Source: Porites lobata
Lineage: Eukaryota; Cnidaria; Anthozoa; Scleractinia; Poritidae
Length of the DNA stretch: 64,000 nt
Direction of reading: 5' to 3'
Assembly: GCA_942486035.1 (NCBI GenBank)
Contig: CALNXK010000156.1
Span: 336,001 to 400,000, forward strand
Of the stretch, positions 22,026-33,871 are shown in pieces. The notes beneath the pieces are model-generated. The model was not told the DNA's origin, searched no databases, and worked only from the letters and a program-made list of their open reading frames with translations. The translations under genes and the position numbers were made by a program. Position 1 is the first letter of the stretch. Each line of letters opens with the position of its first letter.

Positions 22026-23030
22026 CAGTAGAAAAGCTGGAAGCAAATCAGTGTCAAAATATTAAAAAGAAATATTTATTTTGTCTCCCAAAGTCTAGAT
22101 AAATATATTTGCCAGAGTATGAATAATAAAGATCACGTTGAGTTTCAATAAATTTTTCCCCTCGAAAGAATCAATTTAGACCTAAATTTTGTTTAAAAAG
22201 AGGAAAAAGCTATAATTTATATTATCTTTGCCGTCAAAAGGTCAATTAGTTATATATTCGGAATAAAAATAAATTCAATAAAGAATGATGAAATATTGAC
22301 TTTTTTAGTTTCAATGTTTGCTCAAAAGGGTTTTCTTAATATGTAAATATCCCAGCTTCTAAAACGAAACATCAGAGGGCAAAGCTTTGTAAGCCTTTCT
22401 GGTTGATTTAAATTACACTCCTTTTTGAACGGCAGTAATGTTTCCCAGAGTCCCGGGCGGAAAGCGATGTCTGTGTTGTGGTGCTATTTATTGGTGCTTT
22501 CATTATTCACCGTTGAGTAAAAGTCACGAAATTTTTTTGTCTCATTAGGAGGCCAAGCTAGCCTGCGTAGAAGGGGCCTTTTTTTTTCAGGGGCGAAGGA
22601 AGAAATTTCGAGGTTAACCGGTGCCTGCCGCTAAGGCCAAAGCATGGTCAAGCGGATTTCAACTCGGTCACCCGCAACCATCGTTCAAATCCCGCTCTAG
22701 TCACTAGCAAGTGTTTTTCTCGATAACCCGGCCTACACATCCTCGGCCATGATTACAGTCAACGGCTTTTGCCTACGGCCAGTAGCGATCCTTCCTTGCT
22801 GTTACTTTTAGAATACATGTATTTTCGTAATAGTAATTTTGTGGGCCTCAATATGATCTAGTGGGTCACCAGGAATAGCGCCACTCCTTTAAAGATTTTG
22901 CCTGTTTATTTGTAAACGAGACTGACGAAAGATTTAGTGTAGTCGAGCAATATGTTTCTATGCTTCGCGCATAATGTAGCCAGATTGCTAAAGAATGCAC
23001 TTTATTTGAGTGTAAATGTTTTTAGCGCGA
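22026..23030. other. Tail of duplication unit 1 (homologous to 39,510-40,345)
   Basis: Same-orientation homology with 39,510-40,345, including TCTAGATAAATATATTTGC, AATAAAGATCACGTTGAGTT and GGGTTTTCT. Homology to unit 2 stops at about 23,030, just before the foldback element. No exon was recognised. A B-box-like GTTCAAATCCCGC near 22,684 is not accompanied by a full tRNA. Confidence 0.6.
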
Positions 23031-23037
23031 GAGTTTG

Positions 23038-23592
23038 CAACGGCTTTTCCTGCTGTACGTTGTTTCCAATTCAGGAAAAAGGTATTGGGATTGTAAGCTA
23101 CCTTGTATTGAAGCTCAGATAGAACTGTCCAGCACCTTTGTTTATGACCAGAAAATGAGCACGAGTGGCAGCTCTGCGAGGAATTCGCACCTCAGCCAGG
23201 GGGGACGAATGACAATGATGCCCATGTCCGTGAACCGATCCGTATAAACATGTATTGCAGAGCAAAACATAATAATCAAGAAAAAAAATACCCATTCATT
23301 GAAGGAACGAAGAAGTGACAAAAATTTCAGAGTTGTAAATTTATTCACCGGCAGTATTTTTGCGATAATTTTATTTTGCACTGTGATGTTATTCGGTTCA
23401 CAGAGTGGTCATCATTGTCGTTCGTCCCCCCTGGGTGAGGTGCGAATTCCTCGCAGAACTGCCGCTCGTGCTCATTTTGTAGTCATAAACAAGGGTGCTG
23501 GACAGTTCTTTCTGAGCTCTGATACGAGGTAGCGTCTAATCTCAACACTTTTTTCCTGAGTTGGAAGCAACGAACAGCAGTAAAAGTCGTTG
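23038..23592. mobile_element. 555-bp foldback element
   Basis: The ends CAACGGCTTTTCCTGCTG and CAGCAGTAAAAGTCGTTG are inverted repeats. The arms continue for about 200 bp, for example GCACGAGTGGCAGCTCTGCG AGGAATTCGCACCTC against GAGGTGCGAATTCCTCGCAG AACTGCCGCTCGTGC, around a ~140-bp loop. Unit 2 lacks it at the corresponding place (40,345). Frames on both strands are arms of the repeat and not genes. Confidence 0.8.
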
Positions 23593-23599
23593 AAAATGC

Positions 23600-24205
23600 A
23601 ATGCAATACATCAAAATGTATGCAGCAGGAGTTTGAGCCAAAACTGCCAAGGGATATTTTAAAACTGTCGAAGAACAAGTCATTCTACTTCAGAGCAAGG
23701 TATGGAGCAATTTGTAGTGGTTCTAAAACTAAAAAGTACCTTTTAAAGAATAGCACGATAGGCAATCGGCTTTTGTTTTAAGAATTAGCAAACGTTGAAT
23801 TTACTTGTCCCGAAAATTCAAACTGGTGGCTCCTTCTACCTGATAGTAATTTATTTTTGAAATTCCAAAACAATTTCACAGCTGAATTTTGAGCGACTTT
23901 TAGTTACGGACTTCTGCTCCAACGATTTTTCTGAAATTCCTCTGGCATATTTATTATATCAATTAAAGCCGATACCAGAAATTTGAGTAAAAAATATCAG
24001 CAAAATTTTTTACTAACGGTAGGGTCCTTTTAAGCGCTAATTTCTCAAGAAATATTTACCATCAATGAAATCGGAATATTTCGTATTATTGCCGAATGAT
24101 ATCCGTTATTCTTTGAAAAGTTTCGCAGCCATCGCGTTAAAAACCAAAAAGTTATGACGGAAAATTTGTCACAGCTAAATGCTCTTGTATTAATTACGGA
24201 GCCAC
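23600..24205 (+). repeat. Dispersed repeat, partner of 18,220-18,640
   Basis: Diverged inverted partner of 18,220-18,640. It includes AGAATAGCACGATAGGCAAT CGGC near 23,749, CTTCTGCTCCAACGATTTTT near 23,909 and AAGTTTCGCAGCCATCGCG near 24,118. No coding sequence was recognised. Confidence 0.6.
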
Positions 24206-24642
24206 CTTTTAAACGCGTAGGTTTGTTCTGTTTGTTCTGTTTTTTTTTTGTTAGCAAAACATTGGTAAGGGAAGGAACCCTCTCTAAAATATTTCACAAA
24301 GAGAGGAATCCATCAGCCAATATAAACTACTGTATCTTGATTTCCATCTGCGATAATCCTTCAAAAATCAACTTAACAAGGAAAATATATCAACTTTTCA
24401 TAATCAGCTCCTTCAGTCCGAGTGAAGACTAGGCTGAGGTATTGATAAGACACGTGCAAGGGTTAAAAATAAAGACCGCAAGTAAAACTCTTGTTACCGT
24501 AATGTGGCATATTTTATTCAGGTTTTGTCTGACCTCGTAGTAAGCAATTTATAGACTAGAGCTGCTTCATATCAACATCATTTCAACTGGTTAATCGTAA
24601 GCCATTTATCGCATTCCTTTGAAGCAAAATTAATTCAAAACT

Positions 24643-26453
24643 ATGTTTCGTTTTACGCTGTGCTTGCTTCTCGTCTGTACGGTCTTTTCTTCCGCACCAA
24701 GGTAACAGTATTTCTAATTTATACCTAATTTGAACATATGACGAGAACGTGAAATTGAACAAAAATCTCTTCACTTTCTTGATGAGAGGCTGTCGCTGGT
24801 TTGCTTTTATTTTACCTTGCATACACGAAGATTTTTCATCCTGTGAAACAAATTTCAAAATTCATATACTTTAATTTATCTTTTGTTCACGGTTACATGA
24901 CGGTGCTGTTTTAGACTTCGTCTGCTCTCGATCTGGTGGTTTAATAATTCGCTTTAATGCAAAATTGATACAGCAAGTTTCAAAGACATTCATAAACACA
25001 GACTTTCGATTAAAGCAATGCGAAAGAGCTCAAAAGGCTTCTATAAGAGTTAATAACATTGAACGAAAATTTATACAAACTGAACGATTTTTATCTCTAA
25101 CTGGAATAAGCTATGATGACTCTTTTCCATGTATTTTAAAAAACCTTTCGGGCGGCTTTCGAAACACTTCTTATTACCTAGCTAAAGGTAAGAACCATAT
25201 ACAGCTTTGAGCAGCCCCAGACATTGAAATTTCGGTAAAAGACAGAAAAGAGAGTTTAACGACATTAAGTTACACATCTACAGCTTTTTTGGAGTATCAG
25301 TAAATCAAATTTCGGATTCCGCACAAACTCATGTACTAATGCGTGATAAATTTTATTTACGTAGGGCTCTGGATAAAAACATCAGATATAAAGTGCTAGA
25401 GATGGACCCAAAGGGAAATCTTTACCTTCACAAAACTGCTTTTCTCTGCAACAATGATATCATCAAACGACTCGTTAGCGGCAAATACCATCTCGTAGAC
25501 TCGACCCCCATTGGTAAGTCACTCAATTTTTCCAAAAAAGGAAACCAGCAAAGGGCTTTATATGTACTGTGATGAGTCGTATGCTTAATGCTTCCAGACC
25601 TCCACTGAATTAGCACTGAATTAGCTTATTCTTGAACTGCTAAAATGTTCGAAAAGAAAAGGAAGTCGACAGTGCCATTTCAAATGTTTTCGTGCTTCCT
25701 TAAGCCACTTTTTTTCCAATAATAACTGAAAGAGAGTGCTGGTACTGTCCTTAGGGTAACTGAAGAAAGCTCAATTTAATTAGAATGCTCGTTTTCGTTA
25801 TGAACGCAGGTCTGTCAAAAGATTCTTCAGCACTTAATTGCAAGGATCTCAAAACAAAAGTGCCTTCTGCCACGTCAGGCGTCTACTGGATTGACCCGGA
25901 TGCTGGTTCCCATAGCAACGCTTTCCAAGCCTATTGCGACCAACAGACGGAAGGAGGAGGTTGGACTTTTGTCTGGAGTTATACCTTCACAGCTTATTCA
26001 AGCTTCACGTCTGGCGCAAACGCTGTCACTCCACGGCCTGCATGGACAGCCAGCGGCGCTAACACACGAGTGTCCACCACAGTTCCACTGAGCGAGACGC
26101 ATTATGAAGCCATGAACTTTGCTTTGTGGCGCACCATTGGAAAAGAATTCCTTATCAAGAGTAACATCGACAACTGGATCGCTTGCAAGGAAGGTTCTGG
26201 AAGCCTCGTGATGCAAAAAGCGGGGTCCCTCAGCTGTAAACTGGTCAAACAAGTTTCAAAGCAGTGTGCCGGTGTAGTGCCAAAGACCATCTCGATGTAC
26301 AGTCCTGGTCCTTCTCTCAACACTGCAAGCCACAACTATTACTTCGACGGTAGTACGAGTGGTAGTTGGCCTACTCATGATCCATGTGGCAGAAATCAAG
26401 CGAATCAAGTAAAAGGCGTGGTTAATCCACATGGCAATATTTTTGTAAGGTGA
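24643..26453 (+). CDS. Fibrinogen-like secreted protein, paralog 2
   Basis: Exon 1 (24,643-24,701) encodes a signal peptide, MFRFTLCLLLVCTVFSSAPR, ending AAG|GTAACA. Exon 2 is homologous from 25,316 to 25,513. Exon 3 is 25,810-26,453. Exon 3 is fully open and encodes LNCKDLKTKVPSATSGVYWI, then the YCDQQTEGGGWTFVWSY signature of the N-terminal half of a fibrinogen C-terminal-type domain. A family-specific cysteine-containing second half follows (WIACKEG, SCKLVKQV, QCAGVV, HDPCG) and ends GNIFVR. An extracellular or matrix role is likely from the family; the ligand is unknown. The exon-2 acceptor TTTCAG of the paralogs is TTTCGG here. An upstream AG at 25,299-25,300 would keep the frame and add five codons. 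Exon 1 (phase 2) does not join exon 2 (phase 1) directly, so one junction is unresolved. AATAAA is at 26,638. Confidence 0.75.
25301..25513 (+). CDS. Exon 2 of fibrinogen-like paralog 2 (shifted acceptor)
   Basis: The exon reads DSAQTHVLMRDKFYLRRALD KNIRYKVLEMDPKG and onward to TPIG|GTAAGT. The usual acceptor is mutated AG to GG at 25,315. The start given here uses the next upstream AG, which preserves frame. It is lysine- and arginine-rich with no known domain, and lies between the signal peptide and the fibrinogen-like part. Confidence 0.55.
25810..26453 (+). CDS. Exon 3 of fibrinogen-like paralog 2
   Basis: The 644-nt last exon starts after ACGCAG with GT completing a Gly codon split by the intron (exon 2 ends ATT G). 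It is open throughout and carries the fibrinogen-like signature and six or more conserved cysteines. It has the same length and no indels relative to paralogs 1 and 3, consistent with recent duplication and retained constraint in copies 2 and 3. Confidence 0.8.
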
Positions 26454-27039
26454 AAAATTTCTCAAGCGCATGCTGAATATTGGGGAGGAGCCAAAGATAA
26501 AATCGTTAAATGCTAATAAGCTCTCTAAGGGACTGTAAGCAAGACTAGTAGCAAAAAGTTAAACTTAACATACAACTGAAAACTATACTACTGTTGTGTG
26601 GCAACAGAAGGCAGCGGAACATTGTAAATGAATAGCCAATAAATATGGGTTCCTTATATTGCAAATGTTTCATTTATTGTTCAGCATTAAAAGGTTTAGT
26701 TAAGTATCGTCACCCAGTTTAATCACCTACTATTCCCACCGTCAAAGAGTAAAACAAAGTTAAATTATTTCCCTTGACGGATTTTTTCTCGTTTTACGTT
26801 TTTCGCGTTACCTTCTGAAAGCGACCACACAAAAACGCTGAACTGCACTCAACTCTCTCATAAGGGACACCTATAAAAGAAGGACACCTGGTGTTGGCCC
26901 CTGCCGTTTTCAAGTCATTTTACTGTACCTATACTCTCGAAAACAAGAGGAACACGCTTCACTTCTGAAACCGCCAAAGGACATTTGAGAGGTAGTTTAT
27001 GCCGTGAAAAATAAGTCTAAGGGACTGTGCAATAATTAC

Positions 27040-27460
27040 CCGAACGTGGGCTGGGAAATGGGTGAAATATGCCCCAAAACTAAGTCATACCCCCTCCCCC
27101 CTTCTCATTAAGCAAAATTAATTTCCCCCCCCTCCCTCACATAATGATAATATTAAGGCTACCCCCTCTTTTTTTCAAGCTCACTTTAATCATACTGTGT
27201 TTTATTTACCATACTTTAAATTTTTATTGCTATTAAAATTTCAACAGTTGGGTTTTTCATTCTGCTTAATTATGATGCCTTGAGTGCTAACATTGGCATC
27301 TTTCTTTTTCATTGAATAACTTTATAGTGCTACTTTTGCAACTTTTAATTTAAGTTTCCTGTTTTATTTAATCCTAGTGCAAATAAAGTAGTACTGTTTT
27401 AACATATATAACAGAGGAACAGGAGGGTAAGCCTTCATGCAAATCGCTTGTTTAGCGGTC
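27040..27460. other. Downstream flank of paralog 2 (homologous to 43,490-44,110)
   Basis: GGGCTGGGAAATGGGTGAAA TATGCCCC and the following pyrimidine-rich and AT-rich blocks match the flank of paralog 3. Here the site AATGATAATATTAAGG (about 27,143) is uninterrupted. In paralog 3 it carries a 223-bp MITE. Confidence 0.65.
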
Positions 27461-27507
27461 GCGCATGCTCATGCAAGAAAGACCCCTGTTCTCGTGTCGC
27501 CCACCAG

Positions 27508-27873
27508 GCGTGAAGAAAGGCTTCATTAAGGGAGAAGCGCTCAGTTGGGAGAAAAATATCAGAAATTTTCAAAATCGCCTGATAGAAAGAGGCTACCCTG
27601 CAGTTATTGTGAGAAAGTACCTCTCTGAGGAAAAATTGGCCGACAGCAAAACTGCCCTTTAACAGAGAAACAAATCCGCACGTAAAAAACTACTACCTTT
27701 TGTTACACAACACAACCCCGTTTTACCTAGCCTGAAGAAAATACTAATGGAGAAATGGCACCTTATACAAAACCAAGAACGGTTATATAAGAGAAATCTT
27801 TAAGGAGACTCCACTCATATCATGTCGCGAGGGAAAATTCCTTAAGGAGCTGTTAGTTAGAGCGAAGCTCTGA
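27508..27873 (+). pseudogene. Penelope-like retroelement RT C-terminal fragment
   Basis: The frame reads GVKKGFIKGEALSWEKNI, FQNRLIERGYP and YLSEEKLADSKTAL. After a stop (27,660) it continues in the same frame as LLPFVTQHNPVLPSLKKILM EKWHLIQNQ, and after a frameshift as KETPLISCREGKFLKELLVR AKL. The RLI.RGYP and L.PFVT.(Y/H)(H/N)P.LP.LK.I..(K/H)W.L.....L sequence followed by a R.G..LK.LLV+AKL block is typical of the region after the RT fingers in Penelope-like elements, before the GIY-YIG domain. No RT core or nuclease remains. At least one stop and one frameshift make it dead. Confidence 0.6.
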
Positions 27874-27879
27874 AGGTCA

Positions 27880-29610
27880 GATAACTTTTGAAACAATATT
27901 TAAGGGGTGGCGAATGGTACCTCGAAAAACGTGGGTCTCGGAAAATTTTGGCCGGATCTCGAAATCTCGGAAGCGTTTTTGATAAGTCTCGAAGTCTCGT
28001 TTTTGTATGGTTTAATATTTCTGTTTATTATTGATACCTATTTTTATGAGAATAAATAGGACCTCGTGTTTCTTTGTTTGCTTCCTTTCTAGAATATATT
28101 TAGTAACAACATGGGTAACCACACTTAAGGTACCAGAATTTTAAACAGCAATGCAATGTGACAAACAAAAATCGTACATTTTAGTAAAATTGCATTTTAA
28201 AAAGGACACAACAGGTTTGAGAGTATTGTTAGCAATAATTTCAGCTGACTGTGTTTTATATAACAAGTGTAGGGAACTGTCCTATTAGTATATAGACGTA
28301 AATGTGTACCTATCTATGTTATAAAATAGGATGACCCACCCCCTAAGGGTAGCTGAAAATTGCACGACCTACCCCTTACGCAAGGCTCAAAACCTCATGA
28401 CCCACCCCCCTTCTGCTCCGGCGCACCTCATCCCCACCTCCCCCCTCCCTATACTTTTTGACCAGTCCCTGAAGTGAACGTCTGCTATCTTTACCAAGTC
28501 GGTGAGGGGAGCTTGAGGGCGGTCGCAGACGAGCCGCAGACTCTGTTTGGTCTTTGATAGTCTTCAACATTAAAAGTACTATGACTAAACCCAAGGTATC
28601 TATTACCTTGGCCACGGTCCCTAGCAAAGCTTTGTCCATCAGAAGCTGCAGGTTTTGCAACTACCTTTAACTACAACTGTTGCTTGATATCCTTGATCCC
28701 GTAGGCCAGAGTGTTGATTTTGTCAAGTAGGAGGTAGCGCTTTGAATCAAGGCTTTGAATCAAGGCGCGTGATTCAACTCTTGGGATGGCCGAATTTGTC
28801 TTAGATTATGTTATTATATCGTTTTGCAAATTGCCCCTTAAATGTAAGATGAGATGAGATTAAGGTGGCCCTTCTCATAAAAAAGTTTTTTTCTCATTTT
28901 ATGAAGTGCGGAATAAGCGAAGTACGCAGTGCGCTTCATGATTTTCGCACGGGCTGTACCACGAGTTTCTTTGCGAGGTTAACCGTTGAAAAGCCAAAAA
29001 TTTTAGTCGTTAAGTTAAAAAAAACAAAACTTTTAACCGTCACTCGTAAAAACAGAGAGCGCTAAAAATTTCTTGTAGCCACAATTTGTCATTTTTTAAG
29101 AGAGGGTCAATATTGCTTGTCTCCGCCCAGGCAACTGGACGCTATTTCAACCTTTTCTTATTTTTTTTTTCCATCCCGAAGTGGTCCTTAGAGGCTTACG
29201 CCGATGAAAAATTGTGAAATTCTTTAGAAAAATTGATTTTTCCTCTTCAAATGCATATTGACGGTAACGGAGATAAAGGAGCAATTAGCTGTGTAAAACC
29301 CAAAATAATAACAGTTTACCGTAAATACCTCCACTCAACTCAGAGAAACTCTAAGCATCCCTGAGAACAATAATGGGCTTCTCGTACTCTCATGTAGAGA
29401 TTTGATTTAATGAATGTAACTACGTTATAGGATTTATCAGTATGTCTTTCTTTTGACAACTGGACAAAAAATCGGCATGTACTTAGTGGTCTAACATAAA
29501 TTGACTGAGACATCATTTCCGGAAAGCCACCGAGGCAAATTAATTAAGTGTAAACAGATTTTTTAAACTTATTATTTGCAAAACATACTTTTGCTATGTA
29601 TGGTTTATAT
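27880..29610. other. No gene recognised
   Basis: Low-complexity phrases are present (TCTCGAAATCTCGGAA repeats at 27,945-28,000; ACCCACCCCCT-rich segments at 28,330-28,440). No domain, splice-supported exon or inverted-repeat element was identified. RECQL5 helicase exons, which would be expected upstream of 29,615 in a full gene, were not found. Confidence 0.45.
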
Positions 29611-29614
29611 ACAG

Positions 29615-32600
29615 CAATGAAAAGGATGATGTACAGGAAGAAAATACAGACGATGAAGCAACTGCTGCTAACAGCAACAAGAGAACAGCATCGGAGGTTT
29701 GTTTGCCGTTCTACTTCATTGAGAAGGCGTACTCTTATCCCAAGATAACTTGAGACTCGTATATAGAGTGTTGCTCTTCAATTATCTCCCATAATCGCCC
29801 CCGAATCACATAGGAGAACATCATATACAGTTAAACCCCGTCAATGCGGACACAGAGGGGGCCATAAAAAGTGTCCGTATTAACGGGGTGACGTATTAAG
29901 CGGGTTGAACGTAGGGAAAATGTGAGGTCTTGCTGTCCACAGGGATAAGGAAAACTGTTCGTAATAACGAGGTGTCCATATTTTAATCCGGTGTCCGTAA
30001 AGCCGTATGCGCCGATATGAAAACATGGCTTTATGTCTGGATCAAGGAAGTTGAAGAGGTATATTCCTTCACGCTGGCAAACAGGACAGTTTCGAATTTA
30101 TAAAATTTATACTTGGTTCCGATGATTGCGTTGACAGAACAAAAGAAATCTTATGGAGTTTTAAGGATAAATAATTCAATTCTTTTATTTTATTACCCTC
30201 AGCTTCGGAGCCAAGTATGAATTATGATGATTCGAAACTGGTCTCCATGATATCTTAAACTTTACTCCTCCACTGACACTGGGTCACTTTCCTAAGATCC
30301 TAAACCCGTTTACTAAAGCAAGGCACTTTCCCCTACTCTCAAATGATTTCAAGACTCAGTTACTGAAACGGGTACTTCTAACTCTCAAGCGTCTGTTGTC
30401 GTTTACAATGATTTGGTTTTTAAAAACATTTCTTCAATATATCCCAAGGAACAGGACTAGGTTTAGTAAAATTTTGGTTTTAAGGGGTAATTCTTTATTG
30501 TTATTTTACTACACAGAGTTTCTGGTGGTTAGAAGATGATCAACCTGTTTGTAAAAAGACCAAGCTGGAAGAGAATAAATCACAGGTGAAAGGGAATAAC
30601 TGGGTACGATTTTAACGTTAGTTGGGCATGTTTGGTTTTAAGGCATGCCCACACCCACACCCTTATTTAAAAACTCAGGTTGGTCAAATATTTATCTTTC
30701 AACAATCAAGGCACAAAGCCAGTTTGAGAGTAAGCGCCAGTGCGAACTTCAAAAGCCTATGTGTAACTCGATTCAACTTAAAGACGGATGATTTAAGACC
30801 TTATTACGCACGTTTTGTCTTTGGGGGCAATTATTGTCCAAGTTGTTGTTGGTGGTCTCTCTCCTCCGCAGAGGTTCCTGCCGGGTATCCCTATAAAAAT
30901 AGCAATAATCGGAAAAAAAAGCGCGCTGGGGACGATGAGAAGAGGAAAATCTTTTGTTACTTTCTCCACCACCACTGAAACGATCTCGAGCGAGTTGTCG
31001 CTGATTTGTTCATGGACCTTTGACTTCAATTCAAGCTACCGCGGACAGATTCCAGTTAAAGAAATGGGGCTAAAATATTACCTAGTATGCTACTTGCCCA
31101 ATGTTGGGTTTGACAGACTACTCGCCTTATAGCCCTGTAAATTAAAGAATTCAACGAAAAAAAAAATATTTTAATTTAAGGAAATATTAAAAGCAGTTCG
31201 AAAACTTTGACGCGCTTTTGGTATTGGTTGAAAATGAAGCTTCGTTTCCATTTTAAATGTTATCCTTTTAATGTTACATAAATAGGGATTTTGGTGGCTT
31301 GAGGAGGATTCCTCTGATAGCAAGATGTCAAAATCAAAAAGCAACAAGAACTTAAATCCTGGTAAACACAGTAAAAGCGTCGGTAACATGACAGAAACAA
31401 AGAGTGCAGGTGTTGGTTTGTTTACCAAGGCGTCAGAATTGAAGCCATGAAAACCCATTAGAGATACCTCAAGTGAATCGCGCAGGCATAAAGACAATTT
31501 ACTTGCTGGTCATAAAAGTGGCAGTAGTAGACAGAAAATAGATCAGTGGTTAAATAAGAGCTTCACATCACAACCACTTGAACATAAAGACATTTGTGAG
31601 AAGAAGGGGCCTGGCGAAGGCTAGTCAGGTGGTAACCTTGGTAACATATCTCCTGGGGATTCTGCTGATGTTAAGGACGTAGCTAATGTAGTTGTTAAGT
31701 ACCTGTCTTCGTATCTAAAGCAGGGCTCTAATGTCTCTAAGGTAAGAACTACGAATTAAAACAAATAGAACTTGTGAAAGTACTACTGAAGAGGTTAGAT
31801 TTGAATTTTACATCACCTCAAGATTTCATCCACAGGGTCAAACGTTAGAACTGCATACTCTTCAAATATTATCGTGTGAAAGTACTTATGGTACTGCTGA
31901 AGAGGTTCTAATTTAATGGTCATACCTTAAAATTTCATCAACAGACTCAAAAGTTAGAACTACATTACTCTTCAAATAGTATGATGTGAAAGTACTGCTA
32001 AAGAGGTTTTATTTGAATGGTAACATCGTATGATCTTATCCTTAGACTCAAGCTAGAATCTCCTAGTATAGCACAATAAACGCGCACCACAAGAAAGTAC
32101 GGTAGTAGATCTTTCATTTGTATGGTCACAATGGTCAAGTGAGTTCTTACTCGGCTTTGAGGATCTTCGCGAATTGCTTTGGTTGTTGCTTATGCTCAAC
32201 TAGATGTTTGACAATTCTACTGTTTTCAAGCTCTGCTTATGTAACTTTTGAGATTACCCAGACAACAGTAAGAGACAAATCGGAAAAGAGATTTAGAAAG
32301 TCTATAAGGCTTCGGACCTCGTCGACTATCCGTTACTGTAATTTGGATCTACCTATATTCTAACATGAAGGACAACATTTCAAGGGGTCGGGCTTGATTG
32401 ACATCCATTCATGGTTATGTAAAATCCTCTTCCTCTCATTAAAGATCTCTTTCTTCGTTAGCCTTTTTAAGTGTCATCAAAGTAATTTTAAGTTGTTATT
32501 ATTTTTTGTAGAAAAGCTTAAGGTGAAAGCCACTGTTAAGAAGTTGTTTGAAGTGTGCAAGATATTTGAGCGGGAAAGTGACTGGGATAAATACATAAGA

Positions 32601-32627
32601 GTTACTGGAGTTGGAATTTCAAAATGA
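29615..32627 (+). pseudogene. RECQL5-like C-terminal gene piece, copy 2 (stops, exon B lost)
   Basis: Four exon-like segments keep matching splice phases. 29,615-29,696 is acidic: NEKDDVQEENTDDEATAANS NKRTASE|GT. 30,517-30,585 reads SFWWLEDDQPVCKKTKLEEN KSQ|GT. 31,286-31,741 reads GFWWLEEDSSDSK ... VVVKYLSSYLKQGSNVSK|GT. 32,512-32,627 reads KLKVKATVKKLFEVCKIFER ESDWDKYI..SK and ends in TGA. The third exon keeps the full 456-nt length but has TGA at 31,448 and TAG at 31,622. The exon encoding LFKYLARCITHRVMQ in copy 1 is deleted: sequence jumps from the segment homologous to 20,530 directly to the GTGAG following exon B. This removes half of the SRI domain. It is a non-functional partial duplicate. 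Confidence 0.65.
29826..30003. mobile_element. Decayed TA-type MITE (GTGTCCGTATTAACGGGGT family)
   Basis: It starts TACAGTTAAACCCCGTCAAT GCGGACAC and carries the complementary phrase GTGTCCGTATTAACGGGGT within 70 bp. A second GTGTCCGTAAAG phrase closes the segment. The style matches pogo/Tc1-mariner MITEs such as 12,196-12,371. It lies in an intron of RECQL5-like copy 2. The right terminus is degraded. Confidence 0.55.
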
Positions 32628-33430
32628 CTTGAGAAATAAGCATTGAAATAATTTATTACTTTAACGTTGCTCAGTTAAATATTTCCTGTAGTCGACGCCC
32701 TGTAAACGATTAATCTTAATATATGGTTCATTTCTTCAGTAATCACTTTATCGAAGTATTTTCTCGTCTGATTGAGTTTTGACCGTCTCAGGGACAAACG
32801 TCGATTTTCATATGCGACGAACGTAAACTAATAAATAAAGATTTGTATGACAATGTATATTTAGCCTCGTTAGGGAGAAAATTTATTAAAACTGCTTTTT
32901 GGTCAGATTCAGTTGATTGGTCCGACGTGTCCTAAGTTCGACGTCTGACCCAACAGGGTCGACCCAAATTAGAGTTTGGTTCGTCTTATGAAAAGTTCGA
33001 CGTTTAGCTTAGACCTTAGTCGGACTCAATTTATTTTCATAATGTACAACACTCTACAATGTTTACCAGGGGAAGTAAATTATGGCTATTTATACATTAG
33101 GTTCGGCACGTGAAAAGTTCGACGTTTGACACGAAGTCGCTCCACAGTTAAGATTCCTATGTGGGCTATTGGAACGTAATTCATGGGTTGACCAAAATTA
33201 GATATGTTGGACTTAACTGATTCAAACGTCGATGGTTTCATGTACTAATTGAAGGTGTTAGGTTGGGTACGTGAAAAATTCGACGTTTGAACTGGGCCTG
33301 AGTTGGAATAATCGCGATTGAAGATTGAAAGAATGCAAATTCACTTGAAGCTACGTTTTCGCCGCTGTTGCCATCATAGGATCTTAAGGTACCTAGAAAA
33401 GCTGGACGCAAATCAGTGACAAAATATTAC
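32628..33430. other. Tail of duplication unit 2 before the Ngaro insertion
   Basis: Homologous to 21,640-22,060 of unit 1. It includes TTCGACGTTTGA phrases, GGGCCTGAGTTGGAATAATCGCGATTGAAG (near 33,291) and the right end of the AGGG..CCC element (33,345-33,395). Homology is broken at 33,431 by the retrotransposon and resumes at 39,510. Confidence 0.65.
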
Positions 33431-33797
33431 ATGAGTTTATTTGGAACCAAATAAAAATTTTTATGTCTCCCCTTCCAATTTCTTCAATGCATGGATTTTG
33501 GGGGGTGGGGTCGATTGCGGCTTCAAAGGCTTAGAGGCTCTCGAATGTGAACTTTGAATTATCTTACAATGGTTTACGATCGCATGAGAATCACAAGACC
33601 AAAAGTAAAATTACTTTTGGGTAATAATCACGAGCTCCTATCGTAAGGCCACTCAAAGTAAATCTACTTAGCCTCGATCTCATTATCTCGCGGAGACCCT
33701 TTATAAGAGGGTGTAACCTTTTGTTAATCCTCTCGGTCCGAAAGCTGACATCAAGCCGAATCTTCGATAGCTGACCCGCTTATCCTTTGAACAAGCA
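33431..33797 (+). repeat. Ngaro direct repeat A1
   Basis: Starts ATGAGTTTATTTGGAACCAA and ends TTTGAACAAGCA. Offset to A2 is a constant 5,391 bp with no indels. Contains TTTTTATGTCTCCCC, complementary to GGGG(AG)GAGACATAAA at the B/A junction and the right end, so the element ends can pair. Confidence 0.9.
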
Positions 33798-33871
33798 GCT
33801 CTCCTTGGGAATTCACCACAACAAACGTTAAGTATATCTCATTTACTTCTTGTTTTCAACTGTTTGCTGTT

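Noticed and set aside
22640..22712. tRNA-like segment with GTTCAAATCCC
   Set aside because: Only a B-box resemblance. Stems do not pair, and the homologous segment in unit 2 is not conserved as a tRNA.
23035..23683. Several 65-79-codon frames on both strands
   Set aside because: They are opposite-strand readings of the arms and loop of the 23,038-23,592 foldback element.
25785..25809. ATG at 25,785 as the start of the paralog 2 protein
   Set aside because: It lies in the intron just before the acceptor. The upstream signal-peptide exon and exon 2 with a phase-matched donor make the exon start at 25,810 more likely.
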